Position numbers and translations under genes: made by a program
Origin: Arthrobacter silvisoli
GTDB lineage: Bacteria; Actinomycetota; Actinomycetes; Actinomycetales; Micrococcaceae
DNA length: 64,000 nucleotides
Reading direction: 5' to 3'
Assembly: GCF_003369445.1 (NCBI RefSeq)
Contig: NZ_QRCU01000037.1
Location: 1 to 64,000, forward strand
Shown here: positions 44,226-53,974 of the stretch, in pieces
Layout: every line of letters starts with the position of its first letter
Numbering within the stretch: position 1 is the stretch's first letter
The notes under the pieces: generated by a model
Told to the model about the DNA's origin: nothing
The model's database searches: none
What the model saw: only the letters and a program-made list of their open reading frames with translations

Positions 44226-47200
44226 GCGTCCACCTTTTCCACAGTGACTTCAAGGTCCGTATCGTCGCCGCTGGAACCCAGCTGCAATTCAACGGTCAGC
44301 GTTTCGGTCCGGACCAGCTCCTCGTTGTCACGTACCGCGTGGAAGATTTGCCGGTTGGACTTGACGGTGGTGCGGATCCGGTCGCTGACGTTCAGTCCGG
44401 CGTCCTTGCGGGCCTGCTGAATGGCGCGGACCATGTCGCGGGCCAGGCCTTCGGCTTCGAGTTCCGGGGTGACTTCAGTGTTCAGAACCACGAAGCCGCC
44501 GCCGGGGAGCATGGCGACAGCCTTGCTGGCGGCAGCACCGCCGTCGGCCGATTCCGCCACCACGGTTTCCAGGGTGTATTCCTGCGGCTCAAGCTCGAGC
44601 CCGCCGGCGGTGACCACACCGGCGTCGCTGACCGACCAGTCGCCGGACTTGGAACCCTTGATGGCCTGCTGGACGTTCTTGCCCAGTCGCGGCCCGGCGG
44701 CCCGGGCGTTGACCACGAGTTTCTGCTCGATGCCGAATTCCTCGGGCGAGGCGGCCGCGGCGTCGAGCAGCCGGACCGAACGCAGGTTGAGTTCATCGGC
44801 GACGACGGCGGCAAAGCCTTCCAGCGCGTCCGCGCCGGGTGCCACGACGGTCAGTTCCTGCAGCGGCAGGCGGACGCGCAGCTTGGCGGCCTTGCGCAGG
44901 GACGAACCGGTGGAGCAGATCTGCTGCACGCGGTCCATCGCTGCCACAAGCTCCGGCTTGGCCGGGAACAGGGACGCGTCCGGCCAGTCGGCCAGGTGTA
45001 CCGAGCGGCCGCCGGTGAGGCCGCGCCAGATTTCCTCGGTGACCAGCGGCAGCAGGGAGGCGGCCACGCGGCACACGGCTTCGAGCGCCGTGTACAGGGC
45101 GTCGAAAGCGTCGGTGTTTTCGTCGAAGAAACGCTGGCGGCTGCGGCGGACGTACCAGTTGGTGAGCATGTCCAGGTAGCTGCGCAGTTCATCGCAGGCA
45201 CCGGAAATGTCGTAGCTGTCCAGGCTTTCCGTGACGGAGCGCACCAGGTCGCCCGTGTTGGCCAGCAGGTACTGGTCCAGTTCATCGGAATAGCCGTCGT
45301 AGCGCAGCGTGGCATCGTAGCCCTGCGCTGTTCCATCCACTGCGTTAGAGGCGTTGGTGTACAGGGTGAAGAAGCTGTACACGTTCCACAGCGGCAGGAT
45401 GACTTGGCGCACGCCGTCGCGGATGCCCTGCTCGGTGACGATCAGGTTGCCGCCGCGCAGGATCGGGCTGGACATCAGGAACCAGCGCATGGCGTCCGAA
45501 CCGTCGCGGTCCAGGACCTCGGAGACGTCCGGGTAGTTGCGCAGGGACTTGGACATCTTCTGTCCGTCCGAGCCGAGCACGATGCCGTGGCTGATGACAT
45601 TGCGGAAGGCCGGGCGGTCGAAGAGCGCGGTGGACAGGATGTGCAGCATGTAGAACCAGCCACGGGTCTGCCCGATGTACTCGACGATGAAGTCTGCGGG
45701 GTTGTGGGTGTCGAACCACTCGCCGTTCTCGAACGGGTAGTGCACCTGGCCATAAGGCATGGAGCCGGAGTCGAACCACACGTCCAGTACGTCTTCCACG
45801 CGGCGCATGGTGGACTGCCCTTCTTCCGGCGAACGGGGGTCGTCCGGGTTCGGGCGGGTCAGTTCGTCGATGAACGGGCGGTGCAGGTCCACCTGGCCCT
45901 CGTTGTTCAGCGGCAGGCGGCCGAAGTCGGCCTCCAGTTCGGCGAGCGAACCATAGACATCGGTGCGGGGGTACTCCGGGTCGTCGGACTGCCAGACCGG
46001 GATCGGGGAGCCCCAGTAGCGGTTGCGGCTGATCGACCAGTCACGGGCGTTCTCCAGCCACTTGCCGAATTGGCCGTCCTTGACGTTGCCCGGGATCCAG
46101 TTGATCTCCTGATTCAGTTCGGACATCCGGTCCTTGAACTTGGTGACCTCCACGTACCAGGAGGAAACGGCGCGATAGATCAGCGGGTTGCGGCAACGCC
46201 AGCAATGCGGGTAGCTGTGCTCGTAGCTGGCCTGGCGGACCAGGCGGCCGTCGGCACGCAGCACCTGCGTGATGGGCTTGTTGGCTTCGAAGACCTGCAG
46301 GCCCACGATGCCGGCAAGCTCGCCGTGCGAGAACAGTGGCAGGAACTTGGCGCCCTCGTCCACAGAGAGCACCACGGGGATGCCGGCGTCTTCACAGACC
46401 TTCTGGTCGTCTTCACCGTAGGCCGGGGCCTGGTGGACGATCCCCGTGCCGTCGCTCGTGGTGACGTAATCGGCCACGAGGAAGCGCCAGGCGTTCTGCG
46501 TGCCGTACTTCTCGGCGTCGGCGAAATCGTTCCAGAGGGGCTCGTACTCAAGACCGGCGAGTTCGGCGCCGGTGTAGCTGGCCTCGACCGCGGCGGTGGC
46601 GGCCGCCGCGCCAGCGGCACCGTCACCGTACCCGAGGTCCTTGGCGTAGGAACCGAGCAGATCAGCGGCCAGCAGGAAGCGGCCTGTGACTGGCGCCTCC
46701 TCGGAGGCGGCCTTCACGCCGTTCGGCCCGGCGGGCAGCACGGCGTAGGAGATTTCCGGCCCGACGGCGAGCGCCAGGTTGGTGGGCAGGGTCCAAGGCG
46801 TGGTGGTCCAGGCGAGCGCCTGCACGCCTGCGAGCGCCTTGGAGAGTTCGGAGTCCCCTGCCTTGACGGGGAAGGTGACCGTGACGGTCTGGTCCTGGCG
46901 GTTCTTGTAGACGTCGTCGTCCATGCGCAACTCGTGGTTGGACAGCGGCGTCTCGTCCTTCCAGCAGTACGGAAGCACGCGGTAACCGTTGTAGGTGAGG
47001 CCCTTTTCGTGCAGCTGCTTGAAGGCCCAGAGCACCGACTCCATGTACTCGACGTTGAGCGTCTTGTAATCGTTCTCGAAGTCCACCCAGCGGGCCTGGC
47101 GGGTGACGTAGGCCTTCCACTCGTTGGCGTACTTCATGACGGAAGCGCGGCAGGCCGCGTTGAACTTGTCGATGCCCATGGCCTCGATCTGGGTCTTGTC

Positions 47201-47566
47201 CGTCATGCCCAACTGCTTCATGGCTTCCAGTTCGGCCGGGAGGCCGTGGGTGTCCCAGCCGAAACGGCGTTCGACACGCTTGCCGCGCTGGGTCTGGTAG
47301 CGGCCTACCAGGTCCTTGGCGTAGCCGGTGAGGAGGTGGCCGTAGTGCGGCAGGCCGTTGGCGAAGGGAGGGCCGTCATAGAACACAAACTCGTTGCTGC
47401 CATCGTGACCGGCTTCGCGCTGGTCGATGCTGGCTTGGAAGGTTCCGTCCTCATCCCAGTACTTGAGGATGCGCTCTTCGATGTCCGGGAACTTCACGGA
47501 AGCGGAAACACCGGCGGCTGTGCCGTCGCCGGAAGCGGCCGTTGTGGCCTTGGGATAAAAGGTCAT
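44222..47566 (-). CDS. ileS: Isoleucyl-tRNA synthetase, eukaryote-like type 2
   Basis: A 1114-aa class I synthetase that charges tRNA-Ile. The signature HYGH (residues 74-77) is in [17 protein letters not shown] and the KMSKS motif is [16 protein letters not shown] near residue 669. The KMSKSxxNYPD form, the [10 protein letters not shown] segment and the length resemble the type 2 (eukaryote-like) IleRS group often less sensitive to mupirocin, which is a family tendency and not shown here. The start at 47566 has CAGGA ahead. An Ile-specific T-box leader precedes it. Confidence 0.95.
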   Translation of the reverse strand: MTFYPKATTAASGDGTAAGVSASVKFPDIEERILKYWDEDGTFQASIDQREAGHDGSNEFVFYDGPPFANGLPHYGHLLTGYAKDLVGRYQTQRGKRVERRFGWDTHGLPAELEAMKQLGMTDKTQIEAMGIDKFNAACRASVMKYANEWKAYVTRQARWVDFENDYKTLNVEYMESVLWAFKQLHEKGLTYNGYRVLPYCWKDETPLSNHELRMDDDVYKNRQDQTVTVTFPVKAGDSELSKALAGVQALAWTTTPWTLPTNLALAVGPEISYAVLPAGPNGVKAASEEAPVTGRFLLAADLLGSYAKDLGYGDGAAGAAAATAAVEASYTGAELAGLEYEPLWNDFADAEKYGTQNAWRFLVADYVTTSDGTGIVHQAPAYGEDDQKVCEDAGIPVVLSVDEGAKFLPLFSHGELAGIVGLQVFEANKPITQVLRADGRLVRQASYEHSYPHCWRCRNPLIYRAVSSWYVEVTKFKDRMSELNQEINWIPGNVKDGQFGKWLENARDWSISRNRYWGSPIPVWQSDDPEYPRTDVYGSLAELEADFGRLPLNNEGQVDLHRPFIDELTRPNPDDPRSPEEGQSTMRRVEDVLDVWFDSGSMPYGQVHYPFENGEWFDTHNPADFIVEYIGQTRGWFYMLHILSTALFDRPAFRNVISHGIVLGSDGQKMSKSLRNYPDVSEVLDRDGSDAMRWFLMSSPILRGGNLIVTEQGIRDGVRQVILPLWNVYSFFTLYTNASNAVDGTAQGYDATLRYDGYSDELDQYLLANTGDLVRSVTESLDSYDISGACDELRSYLDMLTNWYVRRSRQRFFDENTDAFDALYTALEAVCRVAASLLPLVTEEIWRGLTGGRSVHLADWPDASLFPAKPELVAAMDRVQQICSTGSSLRKAAKLRVRLPLQELTVVAPGADALEGFAAVVADELNLRSVRLLDAAAASPEEFGIEQKLVVNARAAGPRLGKNVQQAIKGSKSGDWSVSDAGVVTAGGLELEPQEYTLETVVAESADGGAAASKAVAMLPGGGFVVLNTEVTPELEAEGLARDMVRAIQQARKDAGLNVSDRIRTTVKSNRQIFHAVRDNEELVRTETLTVELQLGSSGDDTDLEVTVEKVDA

Positions 47567-47579
47567 CTCGAATCCTGGT

Positions 47580-47820
47580 CTGAGCTGGTGGGACTGTTTG
47601 TCTGTCAGGATGCGAGGACGGCGCCCGTGCCGCTTGCGCAGCACCGGTACCGCGGTACCACCTCACTTACCGTCGCCTGCCCTCCAAGGGAGGGACCGGC
47701 GTCGGCCGCTCATTGCTGCTGTGACGGGCTTACCCGTCCGGTTCTACTGGCCCCCGGCGCGCGGGAGGGTTCTTCCGGAAGCTCACCGGTGATGGCCGGG
47801 TCAGTGCTTGTGGCTCAAGT
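47580..47820 (-). promoter_or_regulatory. Ile T-box riboswitch leader of ileS
   Basis: On the minus strand the T-box signature GGTGGTACCGCGG is present (core at 47650-47660), with UGGU able to pair with the tRNA acceptor end. Near the 5' end, CCGGCCATCACCGG forms a specifier loop displaying ATC (47791-47793), an isoleucine codon. The short stem I fits the actinobacterial ileS T-box group. Uncharged tRNA-Ile should raise ileS expression. A candidate -10 box (TAGACT) is just upstream. Confidence 0.93.
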
Positions 47821-47902
47821 CTAGCCGCAGCAGGACACCGGCCTCCACCTGGACGTCCACCCGGCATGAGTTGTCGTACGGAGGGGGCCTAGACTCGGGC
47901 TC

Positions 47903-48919
47903 ATGACTCGTGCTGCCCGCGGCAAGCCGCGCTCCCGGCGCCGTACCGTGCTCGTCCTGGCCGTTCTGGCGGCCCTTTCGGTGGCGGTGCTGTCGTTGTT
48001 CCGGGCCCTGCCCGTGGAATGGCCGACGCCGGTGGTCCAGTTACTGGCGTTCACGCCGTGGGCGGTGTTTCCGGCAGCAGCGGCGGCGGGTCTGGCCGCG
48101 TTCAGCCGCCGGACGTGGCTTGGCGTGGTCGCGGCCCTCCTGCTGCTGGCGCAGCTATTCTGGCTGTTCCCGCTGGATTTCAACCGGTACCTGCCCCGCT
48201 CGGCGGACACCGTGGAACTGCCGGTGATGAGCATCAACTCCAGGTACGGGCAGGCGGACGCTGCGGAAGTGGTCCGCCTGGTCCGGGAGAACGGTGTAAG
48301 GCTGCTCGCAGTCCAGGAACACTCCGCCTCCCTTGAAGCGGCGCTGGAACGAGCCGGACTGCGGGGGCTGTTGCCGTACCGGATCAGCAGTCCGACGGAG
48401 GACGCAGCCGGCAGCGCGGTGTACTCCGCGTATCCGCTGGAGGCCGTGGGCCTGCTTCCCGACACACCGTTCCACATGCCGACCATCCGGGTGACGGCGA
48501 AGGCCGGTGGCCTTTCGGCCGTTTTCGAGGTGACGAATGTGCACACCCTGCCGCCGGTGGACTCCCGGATCGCCCAGTGGCGGCACGACCTGGCGGCCGT
48601 GGGGCGTCTCGGATCCAGGCCCGGGAACCGGGTGCTGCTGGGCGACTTCAACGCCGGCTACGACCACCTTGAGTTCCGGCGGCTCCTGGATGCACCGCTC
48701 GCCGGCGGCACCGACGGGCGCAGGCTGGTGGATGCCGGGATCGCGAACAACGGACGGCTGATCCCCACCTGGCCCATGGAGGGGATGACGCTGCCCGGCG
48801 TTGTCCTGGACCACATCGTGACCACCCCGGAGATCACCGCCACCGGCTACTCCGTCCACCGGGTCCCGGGCAGCGACCACGCAGCCGTCATCGCAACCCT
48901 CGCGGTTCCTGGCCGCTAA
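47903..48919 (+). CDS. Membrane-anchored endonuclease/exonuclease/phosphatase-family protein
   Basis: A 338-aa protein with three N-terminal membrane helices (about residues 15-33, 43-64, 70-88) and an external EEP domain. Metal and catalytic residues can be read in VMSINSRYGQAD, LAVQEHSAS, LLGDFNAG, LDHIVTT and GSDHAAVI, in the family order. Such proteins may be nucleases or phosphatases acting outside the membrane; the substrate is unknown. It is divergent from ileS and downstream of no operon partner. Confidence 0.85.
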   Translation: MTRAARGKPRSRRRTVLVLAVLAALSVAVLSLFRALPVEWPTPVVQLLAFTPWAVFPAAAAAGLAAFSRRTWLGVVAALLLLAQLFWLFPLDFNRYLPRSADTVELPVMSINSRYGQADAAEVVRLVRENGVRLLAVQEHSASLEAALERAGLRGLLPYRISSPTEDAAGSAVYSAYPLEAVGLLPDTPFHMPTIRVTAKAGGLSAVFEVTNVHTLPPVDSRIAQWRHDLAAVGRLGSRPGNRVLLGDFNAGYDHLEFRRLLDAPLAGGTDGRRLVDAGIANNGRLIPTWPMEGMTLPGVVLDHIVTTPEITATGYSVHRVPGSDHAAVIATLAVPGR

Positions 48920-48965
48920 GTGCGCGGGACCCTCGCCGCAGCGGGCCTGGGCCAGCGGCGGCGCG

Positions 48966-49724
48966 CTAGCCTTTCCGGATCAGCTTGTGGTTGGCGGCCT
49001 GTGCCACGGGGCGCACAGTGATGTGGTCCAGGTTGATGTGGTGCGGCACGGACACGGCGTAGCGGACCACCTCGGCCACGTCTTCGGCCAGCAGCGGCTT
49101 CTCGACGCCGGCGTAAACCTTCGCCGCGGCTTCTGCGCTGCCGAGGCGGTTCAGGGCGAACTCCTCGGTGTACACCAGGCCCGGGGCAACCTCGATGACC
49201 CGGACATTGTTTTCGGCTTCCTCCAAGCGGAGCGCACCGGTCAGTGCGTGCTGGGCGGACTTGGCCGCGTTGTACCCGCCGCCGCCTTCGTAGGCCGCGA
49301 GGGCCGCAGTGGAGGTCAGGTTCAGGATGGTGCCTTCGCCGTTGCTGCGGAGCATGGGCAGGAAGGCCCGGATCATCTTCATGGTGCCCAGCACGTTGAC
49401 CTGGTACATCCATTCCCAGTCCTCGGTCTGCGCGTTGGCCAAGGTATCCGCGCCCCGGGCGCCGCCGGCAATGTTGATGAGGGTGTCCGCTCCGCCGTGC
49501 CGCTCCACCAGCCGGAGCAGGATGTCGATGTCTTCGTCCTTGCTGATGTCTGCCGGGACGGCCACCGCGCCGGTTTCGTCGGCCAGGGCGGTGAGCCGGT
49601 CCGCGCGGCGAGCCACGGCATAAACCTTCCAGCCGTCGGCCCTCAGCGCACGCACAGTCGCTTCCCCGATGCCCGTGCTGGCCCCGGTGACTACTGCGGT
49701 CCTCGTCTGTTGTTCCTCAGTCAT
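48966..49724 (-). CDS. Short-chain dehydrogenase/reductase
   Basis: A 252-aa classical SDR. The cofactor motif is TGASTGIGEATVRAL, the NAG-like motif is NIAGGARG, and the catalytic Ser-Tyr-Lys are in LNLTSTAAL and GGGYNAAKSAQHAL. The length is standard and the C-terminal part resembles NADP-dependent serine/3-hydroxy acid dehydrogenases (VRVIEVAPGLVYTEEF). Its substrate cannot be read from the sequence. It is followed by the EEP gene on the opposite strand and lies just downstream of a methyltransferase gene. Confidence 0.88.
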   Translation of the reverse strand: MTEEQQTRTAVVTGASTGIGEATVRALRADGWKVYAVARRADRLTALADETGAVAVPADISKDEDIDILLRLVERHGGADTLINIAGGARGADTLANAQTEDWEWMYQVNVLGTMKMIRAFLPMLRSNGEGTILNLTSTAALAAYEGGGGYNAAKSAQHALTGALRLEEAENNVRVIEVAPGLVYTEEFALNRLGSAEAAAKVYAGVEKPLLAEDVAEVVRYAVSVPHHINLDHITVRPVAQAANHKLIRKG

Positions 49725-49733
49725 GGCACCACA

Positions 49734-50372
49734 CTAACTTGCTTTGCCCGGGCCGATTGCGTGGCCCAGGATGTGGTCGAACGCCGGTGCCAGGCGGGCC
49801 GGGGCGAAGCTGAAACGCCGGTAGTCCACCACCGTGAACCCGGCTTCAACAATGGCTCCCAAGGTGTCCCTGTTGGGGTGGCATCCTCCGGCCATTCGTT
49901 GCCAGGCCGGGCTCACGAAATCTTCCACGGTGGCCACGAACCTGCGGCTGGAGCGGACGTGTTCGTAGAACGCCAGCGTCCCGCCGGGACGCAGGACCCT
50001 GCGTATTTCGGCGAGCGCCGCCGCCTGCTGCGGAACGCTGCAGAGGACGAGGCTGACGACGACGGCGTCGGCGCTGTGCTCCGCTGCGGGGATCCCCTCG
50101 GCGGTTCCGGGGAGAACATGGACGGGGACGGGAGCGGTTCGCGCCTTTCGGGAGGCGATCCCCCTGAGGTAATCGTCAGGTTCCACGGCCAGAACACTGC
50201 GAACGGTGTCCGGGTAATAGGCGAAGGATGAGCCTTCTCCTGCGCCGACCTCGATGACGGATCCTTGCAGACCGGCCAGGAGTTCGCGACGGTGCCCGCC
50301 GACGCCACGTTCGTCCATGTGCTGCACGGCACGCGCATAGGCCCGGGCAAACCGTGGATGCTGCGGCGTCAC
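49734..50372 (-). CDS. Class I SAM-dependent methyltransferase
   Basis: A 212-aa methyltransferase of the UbiE/type 11 kind. Motif I is VIEVGAGEGSSFAYYP and the post-I acid is AVEPDDYLRG; the motif IV region is ADAVVVSLVLCSVPQ. It has the C-terminal GFTVVDYRRFSF strand common to small-molecule methyltransferases. The start overlaps the DUF488 gene by 4 bp, so the two are co-translated. The methyl acceptor is not known. Confidence 0.85.
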   Translation of the reverse strand: MTPQHPRFARAYARAVQHMDERGVGGHRRELLAGLQGSVIEVGAGEGSSFAYYPDTVRSVLAVEPDDYLRGIASRKARTAPVPVHVLPGTAEGIPAAEHSADAVVVSLVLCSVPQQAAALAEIRRVLRPGGTLAFYEHVRSSRRFVATVEDFVSPAWQRMAGGCHPNRDTLGAIVEAGFTVVDYRRFSFAPARLAPAFDHILGHAIGPGKAS

Positions 50373-50764
50373 CGGCCGGCCTTTCCGTGCATGTGCCCGC
50401 GCAGGGACTTCTCGAGGTACTCGACGAGGACCCTGGCGTGGTTGACCTCAGGGTCCCGGGCCGCATACAGCAAAGTCACCCTGCGATGCTTCCCGGCCAG
50501 GTCCAGGAGCGTGTCCACGGCGGGGTTCTGCTCCAATTCGGCCAGGTACGCCCTCCGGAAGTCGGCAAACCGCTCCTGCATGTGCGCGAACTCCGTACGG
50601 AGGGGCGGCGAAGGGGCGATCTCCTTCAGCCACAGGTCCAGGCCGGCCCGTTCCTTGCTCACTCCGCGCGGCCAGAGGCGGTCCACCAAAACCCGGCAGC
50701 CGTCGTCGTCGGAGGCGTCGTCATAGATGCGTTTGGTCACCCATCGCGCGCGCTGTTCGGCCAT
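50369..50764 (-). CDS. DUF488 family protein
   Basis: A 131-aa protein with the DUF488 signature RVLVDRLWPRGVSKE, then LLYAARDPEVNHARVL. These small proteins are common in bacteria and their function is not settled. The ATG overlaps nothing upstream but lies only 52 bp from the divergent valS start. The conserved Arg/Trp-rich motif and the terminal HA pair suggest an enzyme-like site, but no reaction is known. Confidence 0.88.
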   Translation of the reverse strand: MAEQRARWVTKRIYDDASDDDGCRVLVDRLWPRGVSKERAGLDLWLKEIAPSPPLRTEFAHMQERFADFRRAYLAELEQNPAVDTLLDLAGKHRRVTLLYAARDPEVNHARVLVEYLEKSLRGHMHGKAGR

Positions 50765-50816
50765 AGCCGGATGCTACTGCCGAACGACCATGAAAGACCA
50801 TGAAAGAATTGGCCCC

Positions 50817-53435
50817 ATGGCTGAATCAACGCAGGGTACAGACACGCCCGCCCCCACTCCCATCAACGTTCCCGACAAGCCCGCCCTGGAAGGCCTCGAA
50901 ACGGCCCTTACCCAGCGCTGGCTCCAGGACGGCACCTACAAGTTCAACCCGGACACCACCCGTGAAGCGGTCTATTCGATCGACACTCCCCCGCCCACGG
51001 CGTCGGGGTCCCTCCACGTGGGCCACATGTTCTCCTTCACCCACACAGACGTCGTCGCCCGCTACCAGCGCATGCGCGGCAAGAACGTCTTCTACCCCAT
51101 GGGCTGGGACGACAACGGCCTTCCCACCGAGCGCCGCGTCCAGAACTACTACGGCGTCCGCTGCGATCCGGCCATCCATTACAACGCCGACTACCGCCCG
51201 CCTGCGACCCCGGCCAAGAACCAGCGGGACTTCGATGTGATTTCCCGCCGGAACTTCATCGAACTCTGCGAAGAGCTCGCGGTCGAAGACGAGAAGGTCT
51301 TCGAGAACCTGTTCCAGACTCTCGGCCTTTCCGTGGACTGGAACCTCACCTACCGCACCATCGACGACACCTCCCGCGCCGTCTCCCAGCGCGCCTTCCT
51401 GGCGAACCTGGCCTCCGGTGACGCGTACATGGCCGAGGCCCCGACGCTGTGGGACGTGACCTTCCGCACCGCCGTCGCGCAGGCCGAGCTTGAGGACCGG
51501 GAAATGCCCGGAGCCTACTACCGCTACCCGTTCTTCACCGCCGAGGGCGAGAAGATCTTCATCGAGACCACCCGGCCGGAACTGCTGGCAGCCTGTGCCG
51601 CACTGGTCGCAAACCCCGACGACGAGCGCTACCAGCCGCTGTTCGGCAAGACCGTCACGTCTCCCCTGTTCGGCGTCGAGCTCGAGGTCAAGTCCCACCC
51701 CCTCGCCAAGGCGGACAAGGGCTCCGGCATCGCCATGGTCTGCACCTTCGGCGACCTCACTGACGTCACCTGGTGGCGCGAACTCCAGCTGCCCACCCGC
51801 GCCATCGTGGGCCGCGACGGCCGCATCGTTGCCGATACTCCGGACTGGATTACCACCGACGCCGGCCGTGAAGCCTACGCCGCAATCGCCGGCAAGACCG
51901 TGTTCAGCGCCAAGGAAGCCGTGGTGGAACTGCTCAGCGAGGCTGGCCTGCTGGACGGCGAACCGAAGAAGATCATGCACCCGGTGAACTTCTTCGAGAA
52001 GGGCGACAAGCCTCTCGAGGTGGTCACCTCCCGCCAGTGGTACATCCGCAACGGTGGCCGCGACGAGGACCGCCGCGAACGGCTGATCGGCCGCGGCCGC
52101 GACATCGACTTCCACCCGTCCTTCATGCGTTCGCGCTATGAGAACTGGATTTCCGGCCTGAACGGGGACTGGCTGGTCTCCCGCCAGCGCTTCTTCGGCG
52201 TGCCGATCCCGGTCTGGTACCCGCTGGATGCCGAGGGCAATCCGGACTACGAAAACCCGATCCTGCCCTCGGACAGCATGCTCCCGGTGGATCCCGCAGC
52301 GGATGCCGCACCGGGCTATGAGGAGTCACAGCGCGAACAGCCGGGCGGATTCACCGGCGACGCCGACGTCCTGGACACCTGGGCCACGTCCTCGCTGACC
52401 CCGCAGATCGTGGGCGGTTGGAGCCGGGACGAAGAACTCTTCGACAAGGTCTTCCCGTTCGACCTGCGCCCGCAGGGGCACGACATCATCCGCACCTGGC
52501 TGTTCTCCTCGGCCGTGCGGGCCGACGCGCTCCAGGACACCGCGCCCTGGAAGCACGCCGCGATTTCCGGCTGGATCCTGGACCCGGACCGCAAGAAGAT
52601 GTCCAAGTCGAAGGGCAACGTGGTGGTGCCCACCGATGTGCTCAACGAGTTCGGCTCCGACGCCGTCCGCTACTGGGCTGCCTCGGCAAAGCTCGGCGCG
52701 GACACCGCCTACGAGATCGCCCAGATGAAGATCGGCCGCCGCCTGGCCATCAAGCTGCTCAACGCCTCGAAGTTCGTGCTCAACCTGGGCGCCACCGAGA
52801 ACTCGGTGCTTTCCGGTGACCTGTCCGTCCTCAGCAACCCGCTGGACCGCGCGCTGCTCGCCCAACTGGCCGAGGTCGTCGCCCAGGCCACCAAGGCCTT
52901 CGACAGCTACGACCACGCACGCGCCCTGCAGATCGCCGAGACGTTCTTCTGGCAGTTCACCGACGACTACGTCGAACTGATCAAGGACCGCGCCTACGGT
53001 GCCGCCGGCGACGCCGAACAGGCCTCGGTGCTCGCGGCCCTGGCCACGACGCTGGACTCCCTGCTCCGCTTGTTCGCCCCGTTCCTGCCTTTCGCCACCG
53101 AAGAGGTCTGGAGCTGGTGGCGTGCGGGTTCGGTGCATCAGGCCGCGTGGCCGGCTCCGCTGGAGATCGTCGACGGCGACACCAGCATGCTGGGCACAGT
53201 GGGCCTGGCCCTCAGCGGCATCCGCAAGGCCAAGTCCGAGGCCAAGGTCAAGCAGCGCACCGAAGTACTCTCCGCCGCGATCTCGGCCGGCGAATCCTTC
53301 GTGGCACAGCTCAAGGCCGGGCTGGGTGACCTGAAGGCCGCGGCGAACGCGCGGGAGATTTCGCTGGTGGCTGCCGACGGCGAGCTGACGGTCAGCGACG
53401 TGGTCCTGGCACCCGCCGAGGAGGCACAGGGATAA
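50817..53435 (+). CDS. valS: Valyl-tRNA synthetase, archaeal-like type
   Basis: An 872-aa class I synthetase. The HIGH motif is LHVGHMFSFTHTD (His67) and the KMSKS motif is KMSKSKGN (594-601). The segment GWDDNGLPTERRVQNYYGV differs from the usual bacterial form (in most bacteria near NPGxDHAGIATQ) and resembles the archaeal-like ValRS found in some bacteria. The anticodon-binding domain is present and the terminal coiled coil is short. The start at 50817 has a weak GAAAGAA ahead; the open frame extends 30 codons further. No T-box is visible in the 52-bp gap. Confidence 0.93.
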   Translation: MAESTQGTDTPAPTPINVPDKPALEGLETALTQRWLQDGTYKFNPDTTREAVYSIDTPPPTASGSLHVGHMFSFTHTDVVARYQRMRGKNVFYPMGWDDNGLPTERRVQNYYGVRCDPAIHYNADYRPPATPAKNQRDFDVISRRNFIELCEELAVEDEKVFENLFQTLGLSVDWNLTYRTIDDTSRAVSQRAFLANLASGDAYMAEAPTLWDVTFRTAVAQAELEDREMPGAYYRYPFFTAEGEKIFIETTRPELLAACAALVANPDDERYQPLFGKTVTSPLFGVELEVKSHPLAKADKGSGIAMVCTFGDLTDVTWWRELQLPTRAIVGRDGRIVADTPDWITTDAGREAYAAIAGKTVFSAKEAVVELLSEAGLLDGEPKKIMHPVNFFEKGDKPLEVVTSRQWYIRNGGRDEDRRERLIGRGRDIDFHPSFMRSRYENWISGLNGDWLVSRQRFFGVPIPVWYPLDAEGNPDYENPILPSDSMLPVDPAADAAPGYEESQREQPGGFTGDADVLDTWATSSLTPQIVGGWSRDEELFDKVFPFDLRPQGHDIIRTWLFSSAVRADALQDTAPWKHAAISGWILDPDRKKMSKSKGNVVVPTDVLNEFGSDAVRYWAASAKLGADTAYEIAQMKIGRRLAIKLLNASKFVLNLGATENSVLSGDLSVLSNPLDRALLAQLAEVVAQATKAFDSYDHARALQIAETFFWQFTDDYVELIKDRAYGAAGDAEQASVLAALATTLDSLLRLFAPFLPFATEEVWSWWRAGSVHQAAWPAPLEIVDGDTSMLGTVGLALSGIRKAKSEAKVKQRTEVLSAAISAGESFVAQLKAGLGDLKAAANAREISLVAADGELTVSDVVLAPAEEAQG

Positions 53436-53573
53436 GAAATCCGGAATTGGTTCCGGGAGCTTGCTTTGATGGCGGCTCCCGGGACCGGCCGGGGATTTCG
53501 GGGCGGCTTCGTCACTGCCGCCTTCATCATGGCCCGGGAGTTTCCGGCTCCCCGGACGTTTCCGGGCAAAGGG

Positions 53574-53616
53574 GAAGCCCCATCAGCGTTTTGCCGTTGG
53601 TGGGGCTTCGACTTTT
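53574..53616 (+). terminator. Terminator-like hairpin after valS
   Basis: GAAGCCCCA (53574-53582) pairs with TGGGGCTTC (53601-53609) and is followed by GACTTTT. It lies about 140 bp after the valS stop. Confidence 0.6.
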
Positions 53617-53974
53617 CGGCTGTCCGGTGACGACTTGACAGCCTGGCGGAATCCTTGGAATTTCAGGTCTTCCTAGCTCGTCACAGCTAGCTTGCTTCTG
53701 GCTTTGCCGAAGGCTGCGTCAGATGCATATCACTGAATCTTTGGTTCCCGCGTCCCGCTTCTTTCGAAGTGGGTAAGTACTATTCTTGCCCCGCCTACCG
53801 GGCAGCGCAAGGCCTCCGGGGGAACTACCAGGCTGTAATTCCGCTGACCCGTTTTGGGTCTGGTTTGGGCCTGTTCCGCCCCTTGTTTGGGGCACGCTGT
53901 TTGAGGCATGCTGCGGGCGGCGCGGGCAGCGGCCAGGGCTCCGCGTTGGCCGCTGGGTGTGGCACAGTATTGCC
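53617..53974. other. Non-coding gap upstream of the Fpg/Nei gene
   Basis: I see no gene in this stretch. It has a lower GC content than the flanks in its first half, with TTCTTTCGAAGTGGGTAAGTACTATTC (53760-53786) as a possible promoter core containing the palindrome TTCGAA. An open frame from 53786 runs into the glycosylase gene but lacks its family N-terminus. Confidence 0.4.

Noticed and set aside
44339-47824. An 1161-codon plus-strand frame opposite ileS.
   Set aside because: It is the antisense shadow of IleRS, whose HYGH and KMSKS motifs are on the minus strand.
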